Assembly (NCBI GenBank): GCA_017390645.1
Contig: JAFPAZ010000103.1
Span: 1-8,330 of the forward strand
Length of the DNA stretch: 8,330 bases
Source: Lachnospiraceae bacterium
GTDB lineage: Bacteria > Bacillota_A > Clostridia > Lachnospirales > Lachnospiraceae
Direction: 5' to 3'
Shown here in pieces: positions 1-6,116 of the stretch. Position 1 is the stretch's first letter, and each line of letters opens with the position of its first letter. The position numbers and the translations under genes were made by a program. The notes under the pieces were generated by a model. That model did no database searches and was not told the DNA's origin. It saw only the letters and a list, made by a program, of their open reading frames with translations.

Positions 1-404
1 TGATGTTTGATTCCATACGTAAGCAAGGAAATATTTCCGTATACATGGTCGATTCTGTTTCCATTCCATCCAAAAATCGTAATTTTCTTAGCACCCATGA
101 AAATGGCTTGTTGCAATGCAAGTTCCGAATCCGTTTCATCTTTTTCACAAGGAAATTTTTTTATCTTTTCCTGACTTAATCCATAGTTTTCCTGAAGAAA
201 AACTGCCTTTTCTTCCGAACTGAACCCATCGGGAATAACATTACAAGAATCCATATCCCCTAGAAATAAATCCGGAAAAAGTTCCTTTGTAAAATGCCGG
301 ATTCCGCCATCTACAGCAATCCAGAAGTCAATGGAAGCTCGCTCCTGATATTCTAAAAGAAAGCCTTTATCTATATTTCCATTTAAAACCAGTGCTATAT
401 GCAT
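1..404 (-). CDS. thiN: Thiamine pyrophosphokinase (thiamine diphosphokinase), 3' end cut by window edge
   Basis: This enzyme transfers pyrophosphate from ATP to thiamine to make the cofactor thiamine diphosphate in the cytoplasm. My translation of the minus strand from the ATG at 404-402 stays open to the window edge, giving 134 residues; the family is usually about 210, so roughly the C-terminal third (the thiamine-binding beta-sandwich) lies outside. Visible family motifs are VDGG (residues 31-34), LGDMDS (48-53), KDETDSELA (88-96) and GWNGNRIDH (112-120), together the ATP/Mg-binding N-terminal domain. The last motif more often reads G-x-x-G-G-R-x-D-H, so Asn116 replaces a common Gly. A Shine-Dalgarno AAGGA (421-417) lies 12 nt before the ATG. 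The gene follows rpe by 31 nt, as in Bacillus, with an intrinsic terminator in between, so its expression probably depends on read-through. No room exists for a TPP riboswitch in that gap. Confidence 0.93.
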   Translation of the reverse strand, partial: MHIALVLNGNIDKGFLLEYQERASIDFWIAVDGGIRHFTKELFPDLFLGDMDSCNVIPDGFSSEEKAVFLQENYGLSQEKIKKFPCEKDETDSELALQQAIFMGAKKITIFGWNGNRIDHVYGNISLLTYGIKH

Positions 405-421
405 TGTTGTACACCATCCTT

Positions 422-451
422 AAAAAAAAGCAAAGCTACACGCTTTGCTTT
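422..451 (-). terminator. Intrinsic (rho-independent) terminator overlapping the 3' end of rpe
   Basis: On the minus strand a perfect 10-bp inverted repeat (arms 451-442 and 436-427, AAAGCAAAGC / GCTTTGCTTT) encloses a 5-nt loop and runs directly into eight more T residues (429-422, the first three of them paired in the stem). This is a textbook intrinsic terminator for leftward transcription. The first arm encodes the end of Rpe, and the rpe stop codon TAG (438-436) sits at the boundary between loop and second arm. It lies between rpe and thiN, so it may end most operon transcripts or act as a partial terminator that lowers thiN expression. There is no matching T-tract on the plus strand, so it is not bidirectional. 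Confidence 0.87.
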
Positions 452-1122
452 ATGTCCTTAAACAAATCCTGAAATGCTTTACATTGTTCCAAAGTATTCT
501 TTCCAAAAACAGCAGAACCTGCCACCAGCACATTGGCTCCTGCCAGAATAATTTCCTTTGCATTGTTCAGGTTCACACCACCATCTACCTGGATATCAAT
601 ATCCCTGTCACCAATCATGGCTTTTGTATCTTTTAGTTTCTGCATGGTCTGAGGAATAAAACTTTGTCCACCAAAGCCTGGATTTACACTCATCACCAAA
701 ATCATATCAATATCATCCATAACATAATCAAGTACAGATAATGGAGTTGCAGGATTCAAAGCTACTCCCGCCTTCATACCGGCTTCTTTTATAGCAGCTA
801 TGGTACGATTTAAATGCCTGGTACTCTCAGCATGTACCGTAATAATATCTGCTCCTGCCTCCTTGAAATCATCTATAAATCTGGCAGGTTCTTCTATCAT
901 AAGATGTACATCAAAAATTAAATCTGCCTGATTCGCCTCTTTCCATTTTTTCAAAGACTTCATAACCGGCATTCCAAAAGAAATGTTAGGAACAAATGCT
1001 CCATCCATCACATCGATATGAATGTACTTCGCCCCACCCTTTACAATCTGCGTAAGTTCCTGTCCCAAACATGAAAAATCAGCAGACAGCATAGACGGTG
1101 ATAAAATCAATTCCTTACTCAT
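436..1122 (-). CDS. rpe: Ribulose-phosphate 3-epimerase
   Basis: It interconverts D-ribulose 5-phosphate and D-xylulose 5-phosphate in the pentose phosphate pathway, as a cytosolic metal-dependent TIM barrel. The 228-residue length is typical. Motifs in order: PSMLSADF (9-16), HIDVMDG (35-41), DVHLM (71-75), VHAES (96-100), MSVNPGFGGQ (144-153), QVDGGV (178-183) and the phosphate-binding VAGSAVF (200-206). By family alignment His35, Asp37, His73 and Asp180 are the metal ligands, with Asp37 and Asp180 the acid/base pair; all are present. The ATG at 1122 follows the rsgA stop by one nucleotide, and its Shine-Dalgarno AGGAG (1135-1131, 8-nt spacer) lies inside the rsgA coding end, so translation is probably coupled to rsgA. 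The last codons form the first arm of an intrinsic terminator. Confidence 0.98.
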   Translation of the reverse strand: MSKELILSPSMLSADFSCLGQELTQIVKGGAKYIHIDVMDGAFVPNISFGMPVMKSLKKWKEANQADLIFDVHLMIEEPARFIDDFKEAGADIITVHAESTRHLNRTIAAIKEAGMKAGVALNPATPLSVLDYVMDDIDMILVMSVNPGFGGQSFIPQTMQKLKDTKAMIGDRDIDIQVDGGVNLNNAKEIILAGANVLVAGSAVFGKNTLEQCKAFQDLFKDIKQSV

Positions 1123-1123
1123 A

Positions 1124-2002
1124 CTACCATCTCCTTTTATCTTTTAATTCCTGATACATTTCCAAGTAATTATCGTAGCGGATTTGATTAATTCTGCCTT
1201 CCGATAATGCCTCTTTTACCTTACAATCCGGTTCACTGATATGAACACAACCGGAAAATTTACAATACTTAGAATATTCAAGAAATTCTGTAAAATAATC
1301 CTTTAACTCATCTTTTTCAAATTCGTCAATATACAAAGAGCTAAATCCCGGTGTATCCATGATATAAGTGTTTCCTTCAATGTGAATCAATTCCGAATGT
1401 CTTGTGGTATGCTTTCCTCTTTTGATTTTTTCACTAATCTCACCAGTCTGCATTACCATATCGGAAGCCAGGGCATTGAGAATAGAAGATTTTCCTACTC
1501 CGGAAGGTCCTGCCAAAGCAGTTGTTTTTCCCTTCAGCTTTTCCTTTAAAAATTCGATGCCCTCTTTGGTATAAGTACTGGTAAACATCACTTCATTATC
1601 ACAAGCCTCATAATGCTCCTTTAATTCACAAATTACCTTTTCATCCACCATGTCCATTTTGTTAAAGCATATCATAGTTTTAACCTGTTGCTTCGACATA
1701 ATCAATAAAAATCGATCCAACAGGTTAAAATTAGGATTTGGATGCAACGTGGCAAATATAATCAAAGCCTGGTCAATATTGGCAACTGCCGGACGAACCA
1801 GCTGGTTCGTCCTCTCACAAATATCTGTCATGTTACCAATTTTCTTTTCTTCGTCCAACACTTCGATTTCAACATTATCTCCAACCAAAGGTTTTATTTT
1901 TTTATTGCGAAACACACCTTTTGCCTTGCATTCATATATCCCCTGTTCAGGAACATGAACATAATAAAATCCTGCAATTCCTTTTATGATTTTTCCTGTC
2001 AT
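1124..2002 (-). CDS. rsgA: Small ribosomal subunit biogenesis GTPase RsgA (CpgA/YloQ)
   Basis: A circularly permuted GTPase that binds the immature 30S subunit and promotes late assembly by hydrolysing GTP; in Bacillus it is called CpgA and is also linked to cell-wall morphology. The 292-residue length is usual. An N-terminal OB-fold (about 1-70) is followed by GTPase motifs in permuted order: G4 NKMD (114-117), G5-like TSTY (141-144), G1 P-loop GPSGVGKS (165-172), G2 around Thr199-Thr200, and G3 DTPG (216-219). A C-terminal zinc-binding motif comprises Cys247, Cys252, His254 and Cys260. The ATG at 2002 shares its A with the prkC stop (TAATG), and only a weak GGTG lies upstream, which points to translational coupling with prkC. 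From established work in Bacillus, CpgA is a substrate of PrkC/PrpC, consistent with the neighbouring genes. Confidence 0.98.
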   Translation of the reverse strand: MTGKIIKGIAGFYYVHVPEQGIYECKAKGVFRNKKIKPLVGDNVEIEVLDEEKKIGNMTDICERTNQLVRPAVANIDQALIIFATLHPNPNFNLLDRFLLIMSKQQVKTMICFNKMDMVDEKVICELKEHYEACDNEVMFTSTYTKEGIEFLKEKLKGKTTALAGPSGVGKSSILNALASDMVMQTGEISEKIKRGKHTTRHSELIHIEGNTYIMDTPGFSSLYIDEFEKDELKDYFTEFLEYSKYCKFSGCVHISEPDCKVKEALSEGRINQIRYDNYLEMYQELKDKRRW

Positions 2003-4191
2003 TATTGTTGCACCGTTTCTGTATTTTTTACAATTCCACTCTTATCAAAAGCAACTGCCGTTCCAGACTCAACATCTGTAATCATAATAACCAACTCACC
2101 ACTAGCATCCTGTAGACCTTTTAAACTGTCTACTGTTGACATGTCTACTGAAAATCCTTCAGCACTAACATTGGACTGAGAATAAATCTTATGATCTACT
2201 GTGGTGTTACCACTGGTCTGACGATAAATAATATTAACATTAACTGCAGTAACTTCCTCACTCAATTCACTTTCCACCAGCTTTAATGTCCCACTAAAAG
2301 ATACATTATAGGTTAGCACTACTTCTTCCGGACCTTTACTTACGCAAACATCGATTTTCGTACCTTCTGGAACTTTTTGTCCCTGAGTATAGCTTTGTGA
2401 AATAATTTTTCCTGCTTCCACCTCGCTATATTCTTCTGTAATTTCACCAATCTCCAGTCCGTCTGCTTTTAATTTGTCTGTGGCCTCAGATACAGACATT
2501 CCCTTCAGTCTCTTTACTTCTACCTCTTCAATATCTTTTCCAATACACACATAAATGGTTATGGTTTCACCTTCCTGAACTTCCGTTCCCTCTTCCGGTG
2601 ACTGTTTGAACACCGTATCGATTTCTGCTTCATCATCATTTAAGTATTCACGCTTTACTTCAAAACCTTCATCTTCTAATTTTGCTTTCGCCTGAGCTTC
2701 CGTCAACCCAATTACACCGCTTACTTTAACTAATTTCTTAGTAGCACTGGCAGTTAATTCCACTTCCTCTTCAGCATCAATTTCTTCTCCGGCTTTCACA
2801 CTTTGAGACAAGATAATATCTCCCTCTTCAATATCATCAGATTCTACATAAGTAACAGATATCTTAACGCCCTTTTCTTTTGCTAATTTCTGAGCTTCTT
2901 CTACTGTCATACCTTCAAATTTAGGAACACTGACTTTTTTCACTTCTTCTATCGTAGTATTCTCTGTAGTTTTCTTTTTACTGGTAAATATTCCGGTACT
3001 TCCAATCCATAAAATTAGTAGTATAAGAGCTAGAACTCCCACCACTACACCAAATATTGCTGTTAACTTTACTAATTTCGGATCTACTTCATCCTCATCC
3101 TCTTCTTCCTCAATCTCCTTCGGAGTTGACGAATATCCCTTCTGATTTGTATTCACAGGGGGCTGTACTCTGTTTTCATTACTATTAACTATACGATTGT
3201 CAGCCTCAACTTTATTTTCTCTGGTTTCAATAGGAAAAACAGAAACTCTTGGCTCTGATTCTGTCCGTTGAATCTGACTCTTTATCTTTCCTACCTCGTC
3301 CTTGGTCATCATTTTTGTTGAACCATCTAATGCTGCTGTAGGATTTAATTTTCCAACATTTTCATAGGTAGGATCCACCTGAATCTTCCTCAAGTCTCCA
3401 ATCATAGCCTTTGCTGTAAGATATCTTCGTTCTGCCTTCTTCTGTGTAGCTTTTAAAATTATTTTTTCAAATCCCGCAGAAATATCATCCGGATAATACG
3501 CACGTGGGGGAATCATTTCCCCTTGAATATGCATCAATGCAACTGATACATTATTTTCTCCTTCAAAAGGAACCCTTCCTGTCACCATTTCATACATGGT
3601 GATACCCAAGGAATAAATATCACTCTTCTCGTCACTATATCCCCCTCTTGCCTGTTCCGGAGAAATATAGTGCACACTTCCCATAGCGGTAGATGCTATA
3701 GTATTAGAAGTAGCCGCTTTTGCAATACCAAAATCTGTAACTTTTAAATTTCCATTTTTAGATACAATAATATTCTGTGGCTTGATATCTCTATGAACAA
3801 TATGGCTTTCATGAGCTGTATCAATGGCAGAAGCTATCTGCAAAGAAAAATCAATTGCTTGATTTAATTCGATTCTTCCCTTTTCCTGAATATACTCTTT
3901 TAATGTAATGCCTTCTACCAATTCCATTACAATATAATATATTCCTTCATCTTCTCCTACATCATACACGTTTACGATATTAGGATGGGAAAGGCCTGCC
4001 GCAGATTGCGCCTCTATCCTGAATTTTGAAATAAAATTCGTATCATCTCCAAACTCCGGTTTTAATACTTTTATCGCAACATAACGATTTAATTTATGAC
4101 ATTTTGCTTTATAAACTACTGACATACCGCCAGCACCTACTACTTCAATGACCTCATAACGGTCACCTATCATCATTCCTGGTTTTAACAT
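2002..4191 (-). CDS. prkC: Membrane PASTA-domain Ser/Thr protein kinase (PrkC/StkP/PknB type)
   Basis: A single-pass membrane kinase that senses muropeptides or lipid II with extracellular PASTA repeats and phosphorylates cytoplasmic proteins. The 729 residues comprise: a kinase domain (about 10-270) with glycine-rich loop GAGGMSVVY (19-27), Lys41, Glu60, HRDIKPQN (133-140), DFG (153-155) and SPE (177-179), plus Thr/Ser candidates for autophosphorylation at 161-168; a polar juxtamembrane linker (about 275-370) ending in an acidic run at 361-370; one transmembrane helix (about 376-397); three PASTA repeats (about 418-483, 486-552, 555-621); and a roughly 108-residue C-terminal segment (622-729) that resembles no PASTA repeat. 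The kinase is N-terminal with no signal peptide, so the PASTA end faces outward. The ATG at 4191 has GGGAG (4203-4199) 7 nt upstream. It follows prpC by 51 nt and overlaps the rsgA start by one base. Confidence 0.97.
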   Translation of the reverse strand: MLKPGMMIGDRYEVIEVVGAGGMSVVYKAKCHKLNRYVAIKVLKPEFGDDTNFISKFRIEAQSAAGLSHPNIVNVYDVGEDEGIYYIVMELVEGITLKEYIQEKGRIELNQAIDFSLQIASAIDTAHESHIVHRDIKPQNIIVSKNGNLKVTDFGIAKAATSNTIASTAMGSVHYISPEQARGGYSDEKSDIYSLGITMYEMVTGRVPFEGENNVSVALMHIQGEMIPPRAYYPDDISAGFEKIILKATQKKAERRYLTAKAMIGDLRKIQVDPTYENVGKLNPTAALDGSTKMMTKDEVGKIKSQIQRTESEPRVSVFPIETRENKVEADNRIVNSNENRVQPPVNTNQKGYSSTPKEIEEEEDEDEVDPKLVKLTAIFGVVVGVLALILLILWIGSTGIFTSKKKTTENTTIEEVKKVSVPKFEGMTVEEAQKLAKEKGVKISVTYVESDDIEEGDIILSQSVKAGEEIDAEEEVELTASATKKLVKVSGVIGLTEAQAKAKLEDEGFEVKREYLNDDEAEIDTVFKQSPEEGTEVQEGETITIYVCIGKDIEEVEVKRLKGMSVSEATDKLKADGLEIGEITEEYSEVEAGKIISQSYTQGQKVPEGTKIDVCVSKGPEEVVLTYNVSFSGTLKLVESELSEEVTAVNVNIIYRQTSGNTTVDHKIYSQSNVSAEGFSVDMSTVDSLKGLQDASGELVIMITDVESGTAVAFDKSGIVKNTETVQQ

Positions 4192-4242
4192 ATGATTACT
4201 CCCATCTATCCCTTTGTGGATTATTAGATTTATACAGAATCG

Positions 4243-4971
4243 CTACATACAATCAACAATTACTGCGGCAATATTATCGGTGCCACCATAATAGTTCGCC
4301 CTTTCAATCAAAACATCTACTGCTGTTTCAATATCCTTGTCATATTCCTGAATAATTTCATATATCTCTTCATTCTCTACCATATTGGTCAGACCATCTG
4401 AGCATAATAAGATTTTCGCCCCAGGTTGTAAATTTACCTCAAAAAAATCAGGCTCCACATCATTTTCTACACCTAATGCTTTCGTAATAATATTCTTCTC
4501 CGGATGATTTCTGACTTTATTTCTTTCTAACTTTCCAGTCCTTATTAACTCTTCGACCAAAGAGTGGTCCAACGTAATCTGTTTCATTGCACCTTCTTGT
4601 AATACATATAATCTCGAATCTCCGATATTGGCTACATACATAGTCGAATCCATGATAACTGCACATACAAAGGTCGTACCCATACCTCGCAATTCTATCT
4701 TTTCCTGCGCCTGTTCCATGATGCCTTCATTCACTAGCCGAATTGCTTCCCGGATTAAGGTTATTGGATTCGAATTATTAAATGCCTTCACATATTCCTG
4801 GAATCCTAATACAGCAAACTGTGAGGCGTAATCCCCCGCTTTATGACCACCCATGCCATCTGCAACTACATATAAATTAGGAAGTCTTCCTATAGGAGTA
4901 TCCGAAAAGTAGACATAATCTTGATTGACACTGCGCTTACGTCCAATGTCTGTCTTCCCAAACGACTTCAT
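4243..4971 (-). CDS. prpC: PP2C-family Ser/Thr protein phosphatase (PrpC/Stp)
   Basis: A cytoplasmic Mn/Mg-dependent phosphatase that reverses phosphorylation by the adjacent PASTA kinase. At 242 residues it has the normal length for the bacterial single-domain PrpC/Stp group. Family motifs: SVNQD (14-18), ADGMGGH (37-43), GMGTT (96-100), NIGDSR (115-120), DHS (135-137), CSDGL (190-194) and GGTDN (229-233). The metal-binding aspartates are present as Asp38, Asp118 (conserved GDSR), Asp192 and Asp232. There is no membrane segment. The ATG at 4971 has a near-perfect Shine-Dalgarno AGGAGG six nucleotides upstream that overlaps the rlmN stop codon. With prkC directly downstream, kinase and phosphatase are presumably made from the same transcript, but with separate ribosome binding sites. 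Confidence 0.98.
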   Translation of the reverse strand: MKSFGKTDIGRKRSVNQDYVYFSDTPIGRLPNLYVVADGMGGHKAGDYASQFAVLGFQEYVKAFNNSNPITLIREAIRLVNEGIMEQAQEKIELRGMGTTFVCAVIMDSTMYVANIGDSRLYVLQEGAMKQITLDHSLVEELIRTGKLERNKVRNHPEKNIITKALGVENDVEPDFFEVNLQPGAKILLCSDGLTNMVENEEIYEIIQEYDKDIETAVDVLIERANYYGGTDNIAAVIVDCM

Positions 4972-4977
4972 TTCTTT

Positions 4978-4984
4978 CCTCCTA
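4978..4984 (-). promoter_or_regulatory. Strong Shine-Dalgarno of prpC overlapping the rlmN stop codon
   Basis: Reading the minus strand, TAGGAGG (4984-4978) contains the rlmN stop TAG (4984-4982) and an almost perfect anti-16S match, followed by a six-nucleotide spacer to the prpC ATG at 4971. It is the strongest ribosome binding site seen in the window and fixes the prpC start. A ribosome terminating on rlmN would sit on this site, so re-initiation on prpC is plausible. Confidence 0.85.
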
Positions 4985-6022
4985 ACTGTGGTTTGCTTTA
5001 TATTTTTTTCTTAATTGTCCACAGGCAGCCTGGATATCCCTGCCCATTTCTCTTCTTATAGTAACATTAATTCTATTTTTTTCAAGAAGATTTTTAAAAT
5101 TTTGTATCGAATGCTGTGTAGACTGCCGATAATTACGCTCCTCAATCGGATTTACCGGAATCAGGTTTACATGACACAAAACTCCGCTTAGTAATCCGGA
5201 CAACATTTGGGCATGTTCTTTTTTATCATTTACGTTGGCTACAAGACTATATTCAAATGTAACTCTCCTATTTGTTTTCATAATATAGTATTTGCAAGCC
5301 TCCATAATCTGCTCAATCGAATAGCGATTTGCAATGGGCATTAATTCTTTTCTCATATCATCATTGGGAGCATGAAGCGAAATTGCTAAATTAACTGCTG
5401 TCTCCAATTCTGCAAACTCCCTAATTCTTGGTACCAGTCCACAGGTAGACACCGTAATCCCCCTTTGACTTAAATTCTTACCTTCTTTATGGGTAATTAA
5501 TTCAAGAAATCTAAGCACATTCTCGTAATTATCAAAAGGTTCCCCGGTTCCCATTATTACGACATTTGAAACTCTTTCTCCGGTAGTTCTTTCAATGGCA
5601 TAAATTTGATCTAACATTTCAGAAGGCATTAAATTTCTAGTAAGTCCATCCAGAGTAGAAGCACAAAAACGGCATCCCATCCGACATCCTACCTGGGATG
5701 AAATACAAACAGAATTTCCATGTTTATATTTCATCAAAACACTTTCTATAATATGACCATCATACAGCTCAAATAAATACTTGGTGGTTCCATCTATGGC
5801 AGAGACCCACTTTTCCACTTCTTTCACTCCGTAAATTCTTGTGTCAGCCTCCAATTTCTGCCTTAAATCTTTGGAAATGTTGGTCATTTCATCAAACCCA
5901 TTTATATATTTTTGATGTATCCATTGAAATACCTGTTTTCCCCGAAAAGCCTTTTCACCTATGGATACCAAAAATTCTTCTAATTCTTTTAAATTCATTG
6001 ATTTAATATCTGTTTTATCCAC
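4982..6022 (-). CDS. rlmN: Dual-specificity 23S rRNA (A2503-C2) / tRNA (A37-C2) methyltransferase, radical SAM
   Basis: A cytoplasmic radical-SAM enzyme that methylates C2 of A2503 in 23S rRNA and of A37 in some tRNAs, supporting translational fidelity at the peptidyl-transferase centre. The 346-residue length is typical. The [4Fe-4S] motif is Cys113-x3-Cys117-x2-Cys120; a GEP motif lies at 160-162 (MGTGEPF rather than the common MGMGEPL). Cys334 in AACGQL matches the methyl-carrying cysteine and Cys106 matches the second conserved cysteine of E. coli RlmN (Cys355 and Cys118). The resistance paralogue Cfr is less likely because sequence features and operon position fit RlmN. The start is GTG at 6022, supported by AAGAGG eight nucleotides upstream; the next Met (residue 9, 5998) has no clear ribosome binding site but would also preserve the domain. 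It follows rsmB after a 94-nt gap, the widest in the cluster. Confidence 0.97.
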   Translation of the reverse strand: MDKTDIKSMNLKELEEFLVSIGEKAFRGKQVFQWIHQKYINGFDEMTNISKDLRQKLEADTRIYGVKEVEKWVSAIDGTTKYLFELYDGHIIESVLMKYKHGNSVCISSQVGCRMGCRFCASTLDGLTRNLMPSEMLDQIYAIERTTGERVSNVVIMGTGEPFDNYENVLRFLELITHKEGKNLSQRGITVSTCGLVPRIREFAELETAVNLAISLHAPNDDMRKELMPIANRYSIEQIMEACKYYIMKTNRRVTFEYSLVANVNDKKEHAQMLSGLLSGVLCHVNLIPVNPIEERNYRQSTQHSIQNFKNLLEKNRINVTIRREMGRDIQAACGQLRKKYKANHS

Positions 6023-6030
6023 TTTTTTTG

Positions 6031-6036
6031 CCTCTT
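6031..6036 (-). promoter_or_regulatory. Shine-Dalgarno supporting a GTG start for rlmN
   Basis: AAGAGG (6036-6031) is followed by an eight-nucleotide A-rich spacer and the GTG at 6022-6020. This favours GTG as the rlmN start over the in-frame ATG at 5998, which is preceded by AT-rich sequence without a recognisable Shine-Dalgarno. Confidence 0.6.
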
Positions 6037-6085
6037 ATATTCTCTATTAACATGAAAGAACTCATCACGTAAATCATTTTCCATC

Positions 6086-6109
6086 ATTCATGCCATTTTA
6101 TCCATGAAT
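6086..6109. repeat. Short inverted repeat in the rsmB-rlmN gap
   Basis: Within the 94-nt intergenic stretch 6023-6116, arms ATTCATG (6086-6092) and CATGAAT (6103-6109) form a perfect 7-bp inverted repeat around a 10-nt loop. The stem is AT-rich and no T-tract follows on either strand, so it does not look like a terminator. It could be an mRNA hairpin or processing site between the two genes, or chance. Nothing else in the gap is recognisable apart from the rlmN ribosome binding site and a doubtful 30-codon ORF (5995-6087). Confidence 0.4.
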
Positions 6110-6116
6110 CATCCCA

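Noticed and set aside
445..636. Plus-strand open frame of 63 codons antisense to rpe
   Set aside because: It is fully covered by rpe, with no independent evidence of coding.
1650..1958. Plus-strand open frame of 102 codons antisense to rsgA
   Set aside because: It is a shadow of the conserved GTPase coding sequence; overlapping another antisense frame in the same place supports chance.
1742..2179. Plus-strand open frame of 145 codons antisense to rsgA/prkC
   Set aside because: It lies wholly opposite two well-supported genes, its translation has no recognisable motif and biased shadow-like composition, and no ribosome binding site stands out.
4192..4242. Possible promoter in the 51-nt prpC-prkC gap (an AT-rich TATAAAT-like string on the minus strand)
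   Set aside because: AT-rich strings are common in this genome, no matching -35 element was seen at good spacing, and co-transcription with prpC explains expression.
4925..4930. TTGACA hexamer on the plus strand inside prpC, resembling a -35 box
   Set aside because: No -10-like hexamer occurs at the proper spacing, and it points against every gene in the window.
5536..5556. RlmN variant motif MGTGEPF instead of MGMGEPL, considered as a sign of a Cfr-like or divergent enzyme
   Set aside because: The GEP core, all iron-sulfur cysteines and both catalytic cysteines are in place, and variation at these flanking positions is expected among Clostridia.
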